Shown one piece after another: positions 1 through 11,579 of a DNA stretch of 64,000 bases. The DNA is taken from assembly GCA_035235625.1 (NCBI GenBank), contig CP141148.1, forward strand, positions 5,699,001 through 5,763,000. The letters run 5' to 3'. The stretch's first letter is position 1; the number at the start of each line of letters is the position of its first letter. Both the position numbers and the translations under genes were made by a program. The notes below the pieces were generated by a model. The model made no database searches. It had not been told where the DNA came from and saw only the letters and a program-made list of their open reading frames with translations. Source of the DNA: Saururus chinensis (taxonomy: Eukaryota; Streptophyta; Magnoliopsida; Piperales; Saururaceae).

Positions 1-157
1 GGTACTGGATAGCGTGATGACAGGCTGCACCGGGTTTTTTGCCCGGGCATGGGCCCCGTCCTATTAGATACGGACCTTCAAATATCAAGCTCGACCCTCA
101 AGTTAGCCCATAATGTGCAAGCTGGGCTCGCGGGTCGAGCCTCATAACTTGCACCCT
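1..157 (+). repeat. Dispersed GC-rich repeat, related to the palindrome centre
   Basis: This GC-rich stretch matches, with scattered mismatches, the minus strand of about 33,710-33,865. Both contain a CTGGATAGCG block, TGCACCGGG, ATGGGCCCCGTCCTATTAGA, and a tail ending GTCGAGCCTCATAACTTGC. So the tip of the large palindrome is made of a dispersed repeat family with a second copy here. The phrases GGGCC and GGGCTTGGGC recall hAT-type non-autonomous elements, but I could not define ends or a target duplication. Confidence 0.6.
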
Positions 158-2093
158 TTCAAATGTGACTGTAAAAAGATGTAATTAACCTTTAATTTTT
201 AATGTGTCACTGATTACATTTGCCTTTGTATGAACTTCTAGCTTGGCTTTTAATCAAGAACTTCTTTGAATTTTCAATAACTTCAGTCTTCAAAAGATTT
301 ATAAGTTCTTTTTGAAATCTTAAACGAACTCTGACTAATATAAGATACCAGATGGATTCCTTACAAATTTGTATGAATAATTTTGTTTAGAATTTGTCAC
401 TACATAATACTTTCTTTACCAAAGATATATGAGATGTCATTTACTTTAGAATATTTGTATACCTATGTTGTGACAATTGGCTTGTGCAGTTGACCTCGGT
501 TGGTAAGATATTTGTGCATCATGTAACTTATACTATATAGTTTAATGATCGTATGTGCCAAAAAATAGGATTGTTAGCCTGAGTAATAGTTTAATGGTAC
601 TTTATTTTATGCTTGCATTATTAAAATTATTTATATGCTTCTTTACACTTTGATGAATTTAAAAATTCCGAGCTGTGAAGCTCCAAAAATCTATTATGGC
701 CATTCGTGGCCCGATTTGACAATTCTTCATCATTTGCCTAGAGAGCCGAAAGAGATAAGTTACTAAAACCTGTATTACTTGCAAACGTTAGAGTTTGTTT
801 GAAGTTTTGTATAAGATGTTATTTTTTGTTGCTTACTATGTAGCGAGCCCCAACGTAGTTGACATCATGTCACCAGCCACTTAGAACATATTATCGCCAG
901 CTACACTTCCCCATATATAGATGCCTGTGAATATTTTTTGTTGTTGTAAAGAGCTTGGTACAATTGATCCATAAACTCGGCTTTCATTTGTTTTTCATGC
1001 ACACAAACTAAGGGAGACTAGTCACTTGCTAGCCGCGTAGCCCTTAGTTCCAAAGAGAATGATGGGAAGGTGAAAGTAACGTGTGTGCAAGAACATCATT
1101 TGTTTATTACAAGCTCTACATTGCTGATGGAGATGACAATTTTTGGTCATTGGATTCTGTTTCTACCAAACATGTAGCCGTGAATCAAGCCTTCTCGATG
1201 TACCACAGTTCTTGAGCCCAAGGACATTCTTCTTATTTTCCATTTAGTGGCAATATTATAATCCAAATATGAGCATATTTTTCTTACTTTTCTGTCAGAG
1301 GAATGTTGTTTTAGTTAGGGAGGTTGAAGACATGTTAAGTTTATGTGGGTCAGAAGAAAGTAATACAAGATAGGAGACTGGTAGGAATTATAGGTCAGGA
1401 GTTTTTATTAACTGAGAGTCTTAATTATGTGAAATTGGTATGAATCAGTGGGTTTACACTGTGAGTTGCTCAGGAAAGTAGGTGGGAATTAGACTAAAGG
1501 AGAGAAATAATGACAAATGGTAAGAGATGTGGGAAAATTAGATAAATTGGAAGAGATTTGGGTGAAATTTGAGAGAAGTTTAGGGGAGGAAGCAGGGAGG
1601 CTGGTCGTTAGAGAGTTTGAACTTCAAAATAACTCTCCACTAACTAAGGGATTGGGGAAGTTGGTTGTTAGAGGGGGGAGGTGGGTGTGTGTGTGAGAGG
1701 GAGGGAGGGAAGGAGGTAGAGAGAGAGAGAGAGAGGGTTGCAGTTGTGTGTAGCTCATGGTGTCGATAAATGTGTTTTACAACTGGAATTTTCTTCAGCT
1801 AGGAGTCTTTAAAAGTTAGGAGTCCCTAAAAATCAGGTTATATTTGTATATTTGATTGGGTTGTAGCCTAGAATCAGATAAGTTTTGTTTTTTAGTTATG
1901 AGATTAATGAAAATTTGTTTCTTTGTGTTTTTTTCTCTCTTTTCCTCTCTCTCACTCACTCTTCTCCTAATTCATATGCTGTCTGCGACCACTTGCGATG
2001 CCCCTGTTTCTTCTAGACTAGCTCTCCACAATCTTTTTCTTTCTTATTATTTTATTTACTGTTTCTCCTTTGCTCTATGAAGAGAGTGAAACA
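158..2093. other. Intergenic, no gene seen
   Basis: AT-rich sequence with no open frame showing codon bias or a recognisable motif. It holds one simple-sequence block at about 1,675-1,735, a G-rich GT/GA tract (GTGTGTGTGTG then GAGAGAGAGAGAGA). A short open frame at 1,856-2,080 lacks any family resemblance and is not called. Confidence 0.5.
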
Positions 2094-2655
2094 TACTACA
2101 ACAAAATGTAGTATTAGTAATGCATTTATTAGCGACGTAACTATAAGTATTGCTAAAAACCCATGCTTACGACGCATACAAAATTGTAGCAAAAAAATAA
2201 ACTATTAGCGACACATATTATTATGCGTCGCTAATAGTTATGTATTAGCAACGCTTAGTATAAAAGCGTCACTAATACTAATGATATTAATGATGGTTTA
2301 TACAAAACGTCATTAAAATATATATATTTTTATTAAAAAAAGAAAAAAAATCATAAATATTAGTGACGCTTAATTTAAGCATCGCTAATAGTACAGGTAT
2401 TAGCGACGCTAGTTACAGGCGTCGCTAATAATAGACTATTAGCAACGTTTGGACCAAGCGTCGCTAATAGTCCTGATATTAGTTATTAATTTAAAACCAA
2501 CAAAATTTACTAGCGTCGTATAGAACTATACGTCGCTAAGACCTGTATTATTAGCGACGTATATACTATATGTTGCTAATAGTATTTTTTTTATTTTTTC
2601 ATTTTTAAAATAAAATAATTTATAAAAAAATCTTAAAAATTTTATAATTATTTAA

Positions 2656-5523
2656 TGTCCCTCTCCCCTCTCTCTCCCTCTCCCTCTCCTCTCTCTCTCC
2701 CTCTCCCTCTCCTCTCTTTCTCCTCTCCTCTTTATCCTCTTTAAATAAGCGTTGTAAATAGTATTTGTTATAGCAACGGTCAATTATAAGCGTCACGAAT
2801 AGATTTATTAATTAATTTTATTTAATAAATAATTTTAAAAAAAATTCATAAATATAATATATATTTTATTCAACATTCACTATTTGTATATATAATAAAT
2901 AAATATTAAATATTTAATAAAAAGTAGTGTTAATAATAGATTAAACTTTCACTATTTAGATATAATATATTTTATTTCTTAAAATTTTTATTATTTTTAA
3001 AATATAATTTATAATAAAAGAGAGAAAGAAGAGAGGGATCGAAGAGAGAGAGAAAGGGAAGAGTGAGATGGAGGACAAAGAGGGTGAGGAGAGAGAGAGG
3101 ATAGAGGGAGGAGAGAGGAAGAGTAGAGAGAGGGGAGAGAGAGGGGAGAGAGAGAGAGGAGAAAGAGGAGATCAAGAGAGAGAGAGAGGAGAGGGGATAG
3201 AAGAGAGAGGAGAGGGAGAGAGAGAGAGGAGATAGAGAGGAGTGGGAGAGATAGAGAGAGAGAAAGAGGAGAGGGAAAGAGAGGAGAGGGGAGAGATAGA
3301 GGAGAGGAAAGAGTAGAGAGAGAGGAGATCAAGAGAGAGAGAGAGAGGAGAGGGAACAAGAGGAGAGGGGAGAGAGAGAGGAGAGGGAGAGGAAAGGGAG
3401 AGGGAATAGAAGAGAGAGGAAAGGGAGAGGAGAGAGAGAGGGGATATAAGAGATAGGAGAGGGAGAGAGAGAGGAGATAGAGAGGAGAGGGAGAGAGAGA
3501 GGAGAGGGGAGAAATAGAGGAGAGGGAGAGCAGAGAGAGGGGAGAGGGATATTATATAATTTTAATGTTTTACAAATTTTATTATAAATTATTTTATTTT
3601 ATAAATAAAAAAATAAAATAAACTAAATACTATTAGCGATGAATATTCCTATACGTCGCTATTAATATTTACTTTTTTTATTTTTTTAAAAAAAAAAAAT
3701 TATAAAAAATTGAAATTAGAGGAGAGAGGAGAGGGGAGAGAGAGAGGGAGGGAAAGAGAGGAGAGGGAGAGAGAGAGGGAAAGAGAGGAGAGGGAGAGAG
3801 AGAGGGAAAGAGAGGAGAGGGAGAGAGAGGAGAGAGGAGGGAAGAGAGAGGGGATAGGGAGGGAAGAGAGGGAGGGTGAGAGAAATTTTATTTTGAAAGA
3901 AAATACTAATAGCGACGTATAGCTATATGCGTTGCTATTAGTACATGTATTAGCGACGTATAACACTATACGTTGCTAATACCCATACTAATAGCGACAT
4001 ATAGCGAGGTATATTCCTATACGTCGCTACTTATATTTACTTTATTTTATTTTTTATTTTCAAAATTATTTTTTAAAAATAAAAAATTGAAATTAGAGGA
4101 GAGAGGAGAGGGAGGAGAGAGAGGTGAGCGGGAGGAGAGAGAGAGGGAGGGAGGAGAGAGGAGAGGGAGAGAGGAGAGGGGAGGGAAGAGAGAGGGGATA
4201 GGGGAGGGTGAGAGGAATTTTATTTTGAGTTTTTAAAATTTTTTATTAATTTTTTTATTTTTAAAGTAAAAAAATAATTAAAAAAAATACTAATAGCGAC
4301 GTATATTCCTATACGTTGCTATTAATATTTAATTTAATTTATTTTTTTATTTTCAAAATTAATTTTTTAAAATAAAAAATTAAAATTAGAGGAGAGGGAG
4401 GAGAGAGAGGGGATAGGGAGGAGAGAGATAGGGGAGGGGAGGGGAGAAAGAGGGGAGAGGGAGAAAGATGAATTTTATTTTGAGTTTTTAAAAATTTTTA
4501 AATTTTTTTTATTTTTTAAAGTAAAAAAATAATTAAAAGAAAATACTAAGAGTGACGGATAGCTATATGCATCGCTATTAGTACATGTATTAGTGATATA
4601 TAGCACTATACATTGCTAATACTTGTACTAATAGCGACATATATTCCTATACGTTGCTATTAATATTTATTTTATTTTCAAAAGTAATTTTGAAAAATAA
4701 AAAAATTATAAAAAATTGAAATTAGAGGAGAGGGGAGAGAGGAGAGGGAGGAGAGAGAGAGGAGAGAGGGGAGAGGGAGGAGAGAGAGAGAGGGAGGAGA
4801 GAGAGGGGAGAGTGGAGAGAGAGGAGAGGGAGAGAGAGAAGGAGGAGAGAGAGGGAGAGAGAGGAGAGAGAGGGGAGAGGGAGGAGTGAGAGGGGAGAGA
4901 GGAGAGAGAGGGGAGAGAGATAGGGAGGAGAGAGGGTAGAGAGTGAAGAAGTGGAGAGAGAAGGAGAAAAAATTAATTAAAATTTATTTTTTAAAAAAAT
5001 AAAAAATAGGTAGTAGTGACACATAGAACTATGTGTCGCTACTACTTGACAGTAGTAGTGACGTATATTTATATGCGTCGCTGCTAGTTTTAATAGTAGC
5101 GACGCATATAGATATGCGTTGCTACTACCAATTTTTTAAAAAAATTAAATTTAAATGAAAGAGATAGAGGAAGGGGAGAGAGAGGGGAGGGAAGAGAGAG
5201 GGAGAGAGAGAGAGAGAGGAGGGAGGAGAAAGAGAGAGGAGAGACAGAGAGGGGAGGAGAGAGATAGAGGGGAGGAGAGAGAGGAGGTGGGAGAGAGAGA
5301 GGAGAAAGAGGGAAGAGAGAGAGAGAGAGGGAGGAGAGAGAGAGAGAGAGAGAGGGAAGAGAGAGGCGGAGAGAGAGAGAGAGAGGAGAGAGAGGGAGGA
5401 GAGAGAGGGAAGAGAGAGAAAGGAGAGAGGAGAGAGAGGGAGGAGAGAGAGTGAGGAGGGAGAGAGAGAGAGGGGAGGGTGCAGAGAGAGGGGAGGGGGA
5501 GCGAGAGATAGAGATAGAGAGAA
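2656..5523 (+). repeat. Serial GA-rich (polypurine) tracts separated by AGCGACG hairpins
   Basis: Within the CACTA-like element are GA-only tracts at about 3,017-3,550, 3,718-3,890, 4,096-4,215, 4,389-4,470, 4,724-4,965 and 5,155-5,523, made of GAGAGAGG/GAGGGAGA words. A first tract at 2,656-2,731 is inverted (CCCTCTCTCC). Between tracts sit AT-rich linkers carrying TAGCGACGTAT...ATACGTCGCTA hairpins. The modular tract-linker-hairpin order suggests amplification of one module. All long open frames here (Arg/Glu/Gly or Ser/Leu/Pro repeats) are low-complexity artefacts. Confidence 0.85.
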
Positions 5524-5641
5524 GAAAAAAATAAAAAACAATTCTCTTTAGTGACGTGTATAAAGAAGCGCCGCTAAAGAAGGCTATAGCTAGCGATGTA
5601 TATTGCTATAAGTCGCTACTGTTTTTTTTTTTTTAAATTAG

Positions 5642-6322
5642 GCGTGGCAAAATTCTGCGTGCAGGGACGAAATTTCACCCGCGCCTTATAAAAAGGGAAC
5701 CCCTTTTCTCTGCTTCGCAGCTTGCTTCCCGGCCGTGTCGCCGCCTGCTGCCTCCCCTCCTTGCAGCCCGCCGCCTCGCTGCCTGCCTCTTCTCCGCATC
5801 AAACCCCTCTCTCCCCGGTTCTCCTTCTGCTGCCATTGAGTCATGCTGTCGTGCTGCCGTTCCGACGTGCCGCCCCTCCCCCAGCCAGCCCCCCCTTCCC
5901 GTCCCCCAGCACCCCCCCCCCCCTAGCTGCACCCCTCCCCCAGCCAGCCCCCTCTCCTCCTGGTCTGCCCCATCTCCCCCAGCTGCCCCCCCCTCCCCCA
6001 GCCCCCTCTACCCCCTGCCTCTGTCCACCGCCTTGCAGCCCCACATCCCCCTCCCCTTCTCTACCCTGCCTTGTTCCCCATCTCCCTCTACTCCGGTCCA
6101 CCCCCTCCGTCTACTCCCCCCTCCCCCTTCCCCCTTCCCTTTGCTCAAGCCACCCTCCGCCCACGGTCTCCATCTTCCACCGCCCTCCAACACCTCCCTC
6201 CCCCTTGCTCAGTCCCCCCTCCCTCCCCACCTGCTGGCCCCTCTCCCGCCCCCCTTTCCCTCACCTTCAGTTGATATATTGGATTCCAATCCCCCGTCAG
6301 TCGCTTTATGCCACCGGCAGGT
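5642..6322 (+). other. GC-rich, promoter-like captured segment inside the CACTA element
   Basis: An abrupt GC-rich island in an AT/GA-rich element. It opens with GGCGTGGCAAAATTC, a TATA-like TTATAAAAAG at 5,686-5,695, then C-rich sequence resembling the 5' end of a host gene. Open frames through it have no ATG at the start and give only Pro/Ser-rich low-complexity peptides, so no protein is called. It is most simply a transduplicated host fragment or the element's own promoter region. Confidence 0.45.
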
Positions 6323-6989
6323 TTTTTTTATTAATTTATTAAGTCAATAGCGACGCTTTTATAAAAGCGTCGCTAATGACTTTATTATTATTTTATTTTA
6401 TTTTACATTAGCGACACTTATAAAAGTTTCGCTAATGCTTTTCATTTTTATTTTTTTATTTCATAATAGCGACACTTACAAAAGCGTCGCTAATAGAAAA
6501 ATAAATTTTTTTTATTGTGTTTTTTGGAAATTTGTTTTTATTATTTTATTTTTAAAAATATTTTTTTATTATTAGTGACGCGTTAATAAGCGTTGCTAAT
6601 AGAAAAAAATTTATTTCATTTTTTAGAAAATTATTTTCATTATTTTTTTATTTTTAAATTTTTTTTTATCATTAGCGACGTATATTAAGCGTCGCTAATA
6701 AATAACTATTAGCAATGCTTAATGATAAGCGTCACTAATAGTAACGTATTAGCAACGCTTAATATGTGTCGTTAATAATATCTATTAGTGACACTTATCG
6801 TAAGCGTCGCTAATAAGGAATAACGACTGTACTTTTATCAACGTATGTAGCGAAGTTTTGTATGTGTCACTAATACTCATTAGCGACGCTTATGGTATTA
6901 TTAGTGAGGCATGTATGCGTCGCTAATACTGTAATGTGTTGTAGTGATATCTGATTGTCTTTTGCATAGAAAATGCTCTTATATTTCAC

Positions 6990-8850
6990 GTGATAAAAAA
7001 ATTGGAAATTGAAAGGTGGAATTTTGACAATTCAATGTTTAAAATCTTCAATTCACAAGACATCTTAATTGTATATGACATGTTGAGTGGACCAAACACA
7101 TGCTGTCATGATATGTGCCGAATGAACAAGGCCACCTTTATGCAACTATCCTATGAGGTGAGGGCTCGTAAGCTTTTAAAGACAAAAGACATGTGACTGT
7201 TGAAGAGCAAATGGGTAGTTTCCTTCAAATCTTAGGCCACAAGGATGGACAAAGGTTGATAGGTCACTTGATGTCATACTCAATTGAAACTGTGAACTAA
7301 CACTTTAATAAAATGTTACAGGCTCTCTTGGATTGCAAAGAACATGACCAAACACATAGTCCCACTAGAGCAAACTTGTTCACACATTAGTAAGGGTTTT
7401 GATGGGTAGGGTATGGGTCGGGTAAGGCTTTACTCACATCAATACCGCTTCCAAAAGAAATTTCCATACCCTACCCATTGCCCATTGGGTAAATGGGTGG
7501 GTAACAAGTAAACAACCAACTGATCAATAAACAAAAAATAATAACAAACAATACAAATTAAATTGTTGTAAATAATTTATATTTTTTAAAAGCCTATCTA
7601 ATGTATCATGAGTTCAATCTAATAAGGACATGAGTAATAATGCATACACAAACCTCATAGTTCGTACAAACAAAAAATAGCATAATAAGGATCGAACACC
7701 TTATATAAACTTATATAAAAAAAGATCAAGACTTGAAAGTAATTTCATTACTCTAAAGTCACTTGCTCATCATACCAAATTACTTCAAGATAGACTAATC
7801 TCATTACATATACAAACCTTACTCTTCCGATATAGCTATAACAAATTAAAAATTAGGTACTTATCGAAACCAAAGAACATGACACCAAAAACCAAAAAAC
7901 AAGATATGCAAGAGATTCTCCTTGGGGAACATATGCAACTATGTCTTTCTATATGATTCGAGTAAGCGGTAACGGGTGTGGATGAGAGGGTACTCATACC
8001 TTACCCACGTAATAAATGGGTAGGTAAAATTACCCACTTATTTTACTTGTTACCCATTTATCAATTACCCGCTCACAATGTTTGGATCGGGTGAGTGAGT
8101 GAGACAGGTAAATAGTTACCCATTGATAGCCCTTCACATTAGGAACAAACAAAAGTACTACTTATGGTTCAAGAATTGCATTGAAGCAATTGATGCATGG
8201 CACACACGTGGAGGTAGTGACAACTGGAGAGTAGCAACAAGCATACAGGGGGGAAACAAGGAAGGTGAGCCAAGCTACCGTGGCAGTGTGCAACTTTAGC
8301 TTGAGGTTCACCTTTGTCAAAGCTAGATGGAAGGGTTTGGCCGACGACTCAAAGGTGTTCAATTATGCTATCATCGACACAGAAGTTGACTACCCTAAAT
8401 TTCTCAAGGGCAAGAATTATGTGGTTGATGCAGGGTGCCTTAACATGAAAGGCTTTCTTGGGCCTTATAAAGGCACCAAGTATCATGTTCCAGAATACCG
8501 ACAACGAGGGCCAAGGGGGAGGAAGGAGAAGTTTAATCATCTTCATTCGTCTCTTAGAAATATACTAGAGAAGACATTCATTGTGTGGAAGTAACATTGA
8601 AAAGAAATGTCCTATAGTGATTGTATCAATGCCTATTCACAATTTCATTAAAGAGAAAAAAGGGGCTAGTAATGATGGTGATCTTGTTGATGCATTGTTT
8701 AGGAGATGGGAGAACAAGGACATGGGCAACAACATACCCCAAGAAGATACGAATGTCGGGCCTCTAGAGGTGAAGGATGATCGATATATGGCTCATGTCC
8801 GGGATAGGATTCGGGATGATATTGTTGATCACTTTCTAATACCACCTTAA
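6990..8850 (+). pseudogene. Decayed PIF/Harbinger (HARBI1-like) transposase, interrupted by a hAT element
   Basis: Successive frames resemble plant HARBI1/ALP1-like DDE nucleases. The N-terminal part has CRMNKATFMQLSYEVR followed, after a stop at about 7,194, by VTVEEQMGSFLQILGHKD. After the hAT insertion come WFKNCIEAIDAWHT (family pattern GAIDGTH, first catalytic Asp), GLADDSKVFNYAI (second Asp) and FNHLHSSLRNILEKTF (catalytic Glu). The block ends with a C-terminal segment finishing DRIRDDIVDHFLIPP at 8,848. Stops and frame changes split the coding region (for example at 7,194, 7,298 and 8,592), so it is not functional as read. This is established for the family; the catalytic assignments are by motif only. 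No Myb-like partner gene or Harbinger terminal repeats were identified. Confidence 0.8.
7391..8134. mobile_element. hAT-type non-autonomous element (744 bp) with 8-bp target duplication
   Basis: CACATTAG occurs perfectly at 7,383-7,390 and 8,135-8,142, the 8-bp duplication typical of hAT transposons. Ends are imperfect inverted repeats: TAAGGGTTTTGATGGGTA on the left and, read inward from the right, AAGGGCTATCAATGGGTA. The interior has subterminal GGGTAGGGTATGGGTCGGGTAA and its inverted counterparts (TTACCCACTTATTTTACTTG) and no transposase. It lies inside the Harbinger transposase remnant and is therefore younger than it. Confidence 0.85.
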
Positions 8851-9540
8851 GTTATGACTCATGTATATATGTATTTATGTGTATATGAATACTATACATT
8901 CTAAACACTTAATAGAATCAATCAATATTATCATGAGGTTGACCTAGTTCATGTCGTTTCATATAGTTTCATAATATTGTTACACAAGTGTATGTTGAAC
9001 GGCATTGAAATGAGTAAACGACATATTCTGCGTTGAATATATGCCAAAGAGATGTATGAATGACGACATGGGAATTATATTTGTTATGCAAATACGTGTG
9101 ATGAATATGTGAATTATGTGTTAATTATGTGTGTTGAAAAGTATGGGAATTATGTTTGAAGTATGTGTTGGACAGCATGGGAAAGGTATGAATTTTGTGT
9201 GTTGATTCGTACCATGTATATCAAGCAAAATCGAGTCCTTTAGATCCTACCACCTAAAATGAGAAGAGCAGCACTTTCATGTTCGAAGAATTTGCAAGCC
9301 CAATGATATCAGGAGCTGTTTGAGTTCCAAATATCTCTGACCCAAGAAAATTAGAGGGATATATCCAGATGGATTCATTTCAAGTATTAGTGAAATTACC
9401 AAGCTCAACACTATTGGGATCATCATGCGGGTATCTCCTCTGAGAACTTCAGGTTGGCTCCGCTGGATTTTTTTGCGTGTATGGGTTTATGTAATATGTC
9501 ACTAGTGCTCAACTTTCTTGATTGAAACGGCTGATAGAAA
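8851..9540. other. No gene seen
   Basis: AT-rich sequence with short repeated ATGTGTGTTGAAT-like words around 9,060-9,200. A stretch near 9,250-9,480 has mixed-composition codons in several frames but stops in all; it may belong to the gene relict that follows. Confidence 0.4.
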
Positions 9541-9975
9541 CTAGTTACAGTAGTGGACCATGTGTTGAGTCCAATATTTGAAAAGCTGAAAAACTAGATT
9601 GAGGAGCAAAGGAAAAACAATGAAATGAAACTAAAGAAGATTGAACAAGAGTTGGAGTTTGTAGAGGCCCAAATATGTCTTAGATGTCTGGAAGAAGCCA
9701 TGGAAGATTTGGAAATTGACCTTAAAGAGAAGTAAAAAGAAAAGATAAAAGCGGTGATGGAGCAGACTGATGAGGAGGACCTCTCAAATTTTTCTTATCA
9801 GAGTGATTTCAATTCAGATGAAGAACAAGACGAAGAAGAGGAGGATGAAGATGCACCTACAAGTTTTGGCTCGGTTTCTGAAGAGCAAGGTAAACAAAAC
9901 TTTAGAATAAATGACAAGGAAGCAAGCAAACCTGAAAAGTCTCCCTTTTCTGCTTCATCATCAGGGAATGCCTAA
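9541..9975 (+). pseudogene. Relict gene fragment: coiled coil plus acidic Ser-rich tail
   Basis: One frame reads through about 145 residues with two internal stops (one after KLKN near 9,592, one at 9,735). The first part, KNNEMKLKKIEQELEFVEA, is heptad-like and charged and probably a coiled coil. The second part, MEQTDEEDLSNFSYQSD onward, has a run DEEQDEEEEDEDAP and a Ser/Lys-rich end. Codon use looks like host coding DNA rather than transposon DNA. I do not recognise the family. It could be the accessory protein of a nearby transposon or a captured host exon. The stop codons and absence of a start argue against a working gene. Confidence 0.4.
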
Positions 9976-11579
9976 AACATGTTATTATCAAATACCATTG
10001 CAACTTTCAATTTATCCTGATGTTATTAGAAGATGTTATTTACTGTTGGTTTCAAATTATGTGAAATACTAATGTGAGTGGAGTGTATTAGACCAGTACC
10101 CTGCTTGCCTCTACCATCCTCCTGTGGTTAATTTTCCTCATACCAGAACTTAAAAACAGGTCATCATAGGTGATATGTTTTTATTAAGCGATCCATGTCT
10201 TATTCCACTGATTAGCCACATATCGTGAAGTTGTTGTGGCATAGTACCAAACTCGTTTCTGAGCTTGCAACTTGGGGATGGCATAGTACCAAACTAAAAG
10301 GTTTCTTTAATGTATGAGCTATTGTACTGTGCATGGCACCAAGTGAAGCTCAAATTGTGTTTATAAATGAGACAGTTTGATTCCCCTTCAAGAGAGCTAG
10401 AGGATAAAAAAAAACTAGCATATCATTTTAACCAAATCCCGGGCCACACATATCATTATAACCAAAACCCGTGAGACCATGATAGGCCGATAAACATATA
10501 TATCAAACATTAAGTGCAAGATACATACAACAAAAACCACTAACCCGAGCATATTAATCCTTCAGAATAAGATGTTGTAAGACAGACATTAAAATAGTAA
10601 TACACATAGTCATGGGGTTCGGCCTAATAAAATGCTCAATCGCCAAGGTATGTCCTGCAACTAGGGGGACTTCTTCGTGCTTAATTGTGGGCGATTGCAT
10701 ATTTCAACTGACTACTGTTTGAGCATGGCCATACAAGTTCATCACACCAATAAAAGTTTCCACATCAAGAACTGCCTTGCAATGTATAGAATAAAGAAAT
10801 TTTACAACTAATCAAACAAGGTGGACAAAGGCGTAACACTTAATCATTAATGGAAATGAACTACATAGACAACTATAGTCATATACATGTGTATTCTATT
10901 GTAGGGCATTTCTAGAAATGCATGCCCACATTCTTCGGTGTTTGAGACACCAATTGAATCATACAGTCATATCTGCAGTGACAATAAAGTTCTTCGGTGT
11001 TGTTGCGAGTTGAGTTGGATTCCATTCATCTAACCAAGTCATATTGACCACTATTATAGCATCTTACCCCATGGATATCTCAAATCAATGTAGTCAATGA
11101 TAAATTAATATAATTCAAAATGCAAGTGCAAAGTACTAAATATTAATACTTCAAATATATTGTATTAATATGGAAAGAATTAATATTATGTCGCAAGTCT
11201 TCAGAGTTGGTACGCTGGGCCAATTGACCATGATATTTTCCAAATCATAATCACATATATAATAAAAGTACAAAACTGTGACAAAAAAATGCATACAAAT
11301 TGTTTAAAGTGACAAAAACTGTTACAAAAAATGTGGCAAAAAATACTTAGATAACAGAAGCCAATGATAATATGTTTAGGATGGCCTTTGCAATGTCCGT
11401 ATAAAATGGTTATGATATTTTATTTAAAAGAATTACATTGACAAAATACGCACAATAAAATTATGGCCAAAACTTTTTTTTTCAATAAATTGACAAAAGA
11501 TTAGCAAATTCAAAAACATATAATATTTGGATAGTGTAGACGAGCAATATGATGTGGAGGGGAGAAAACATAAACATGT
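9976..11579. other. Intergenic, no gene seen
   Basis: AT-rich sequence without a credible open frame, RNA gene or defined element. From about 11,300 the sequence becomes A-rich and grades into the 114-bp array that begins near 11,580. Confidence 0.4.

Larger units (their letters stand above)
2094..6946 (+). mobile_element. Non-autonomous CACTA-like (En/Spm) DNA transposon, about 4.85 kb
   Basis: The left end reads TACTACAACAAAATGTAGTA and the right end, read on the other strand, CACTACAACACATTACAGTA. This is the CACTACAA-type terminal inverted repeat of plant CACTA elements, with the first base of the left end changed. Flanking triplets are ACA and ATA, a possible decayed 3-bp target duplication. 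Subterminal zones on both sides are crowded with TATTAGCGACGC / GCGTCGCTAATA motifs in both orientations, many as short hairpins; in this superfamily such repeats bind the transposase. No transposase frame was found, so movement would depend on an enzyme in trans. Inside lie long GA tracts and a GC-rich insert, listed separately. The element abuts a Harbinger transposase remnant about 40 bp to its right. Confidence 0.8.

Noticed and set aside
2972-5541. Long open frames of Arg/Glu/Gly or Ser/Leu/Pro repeats on both strands
   Set aside because: They are simple translations of GA/CT tracts inside a transposon and have no independent evidence.
5722-6342. 206-codon Pro/Ser-rich open frame in the GC-rich island
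   Set aside because: It starts at TTG, not ATG, and is low complexity in all frames; the C-rich composition alone keeps it open.
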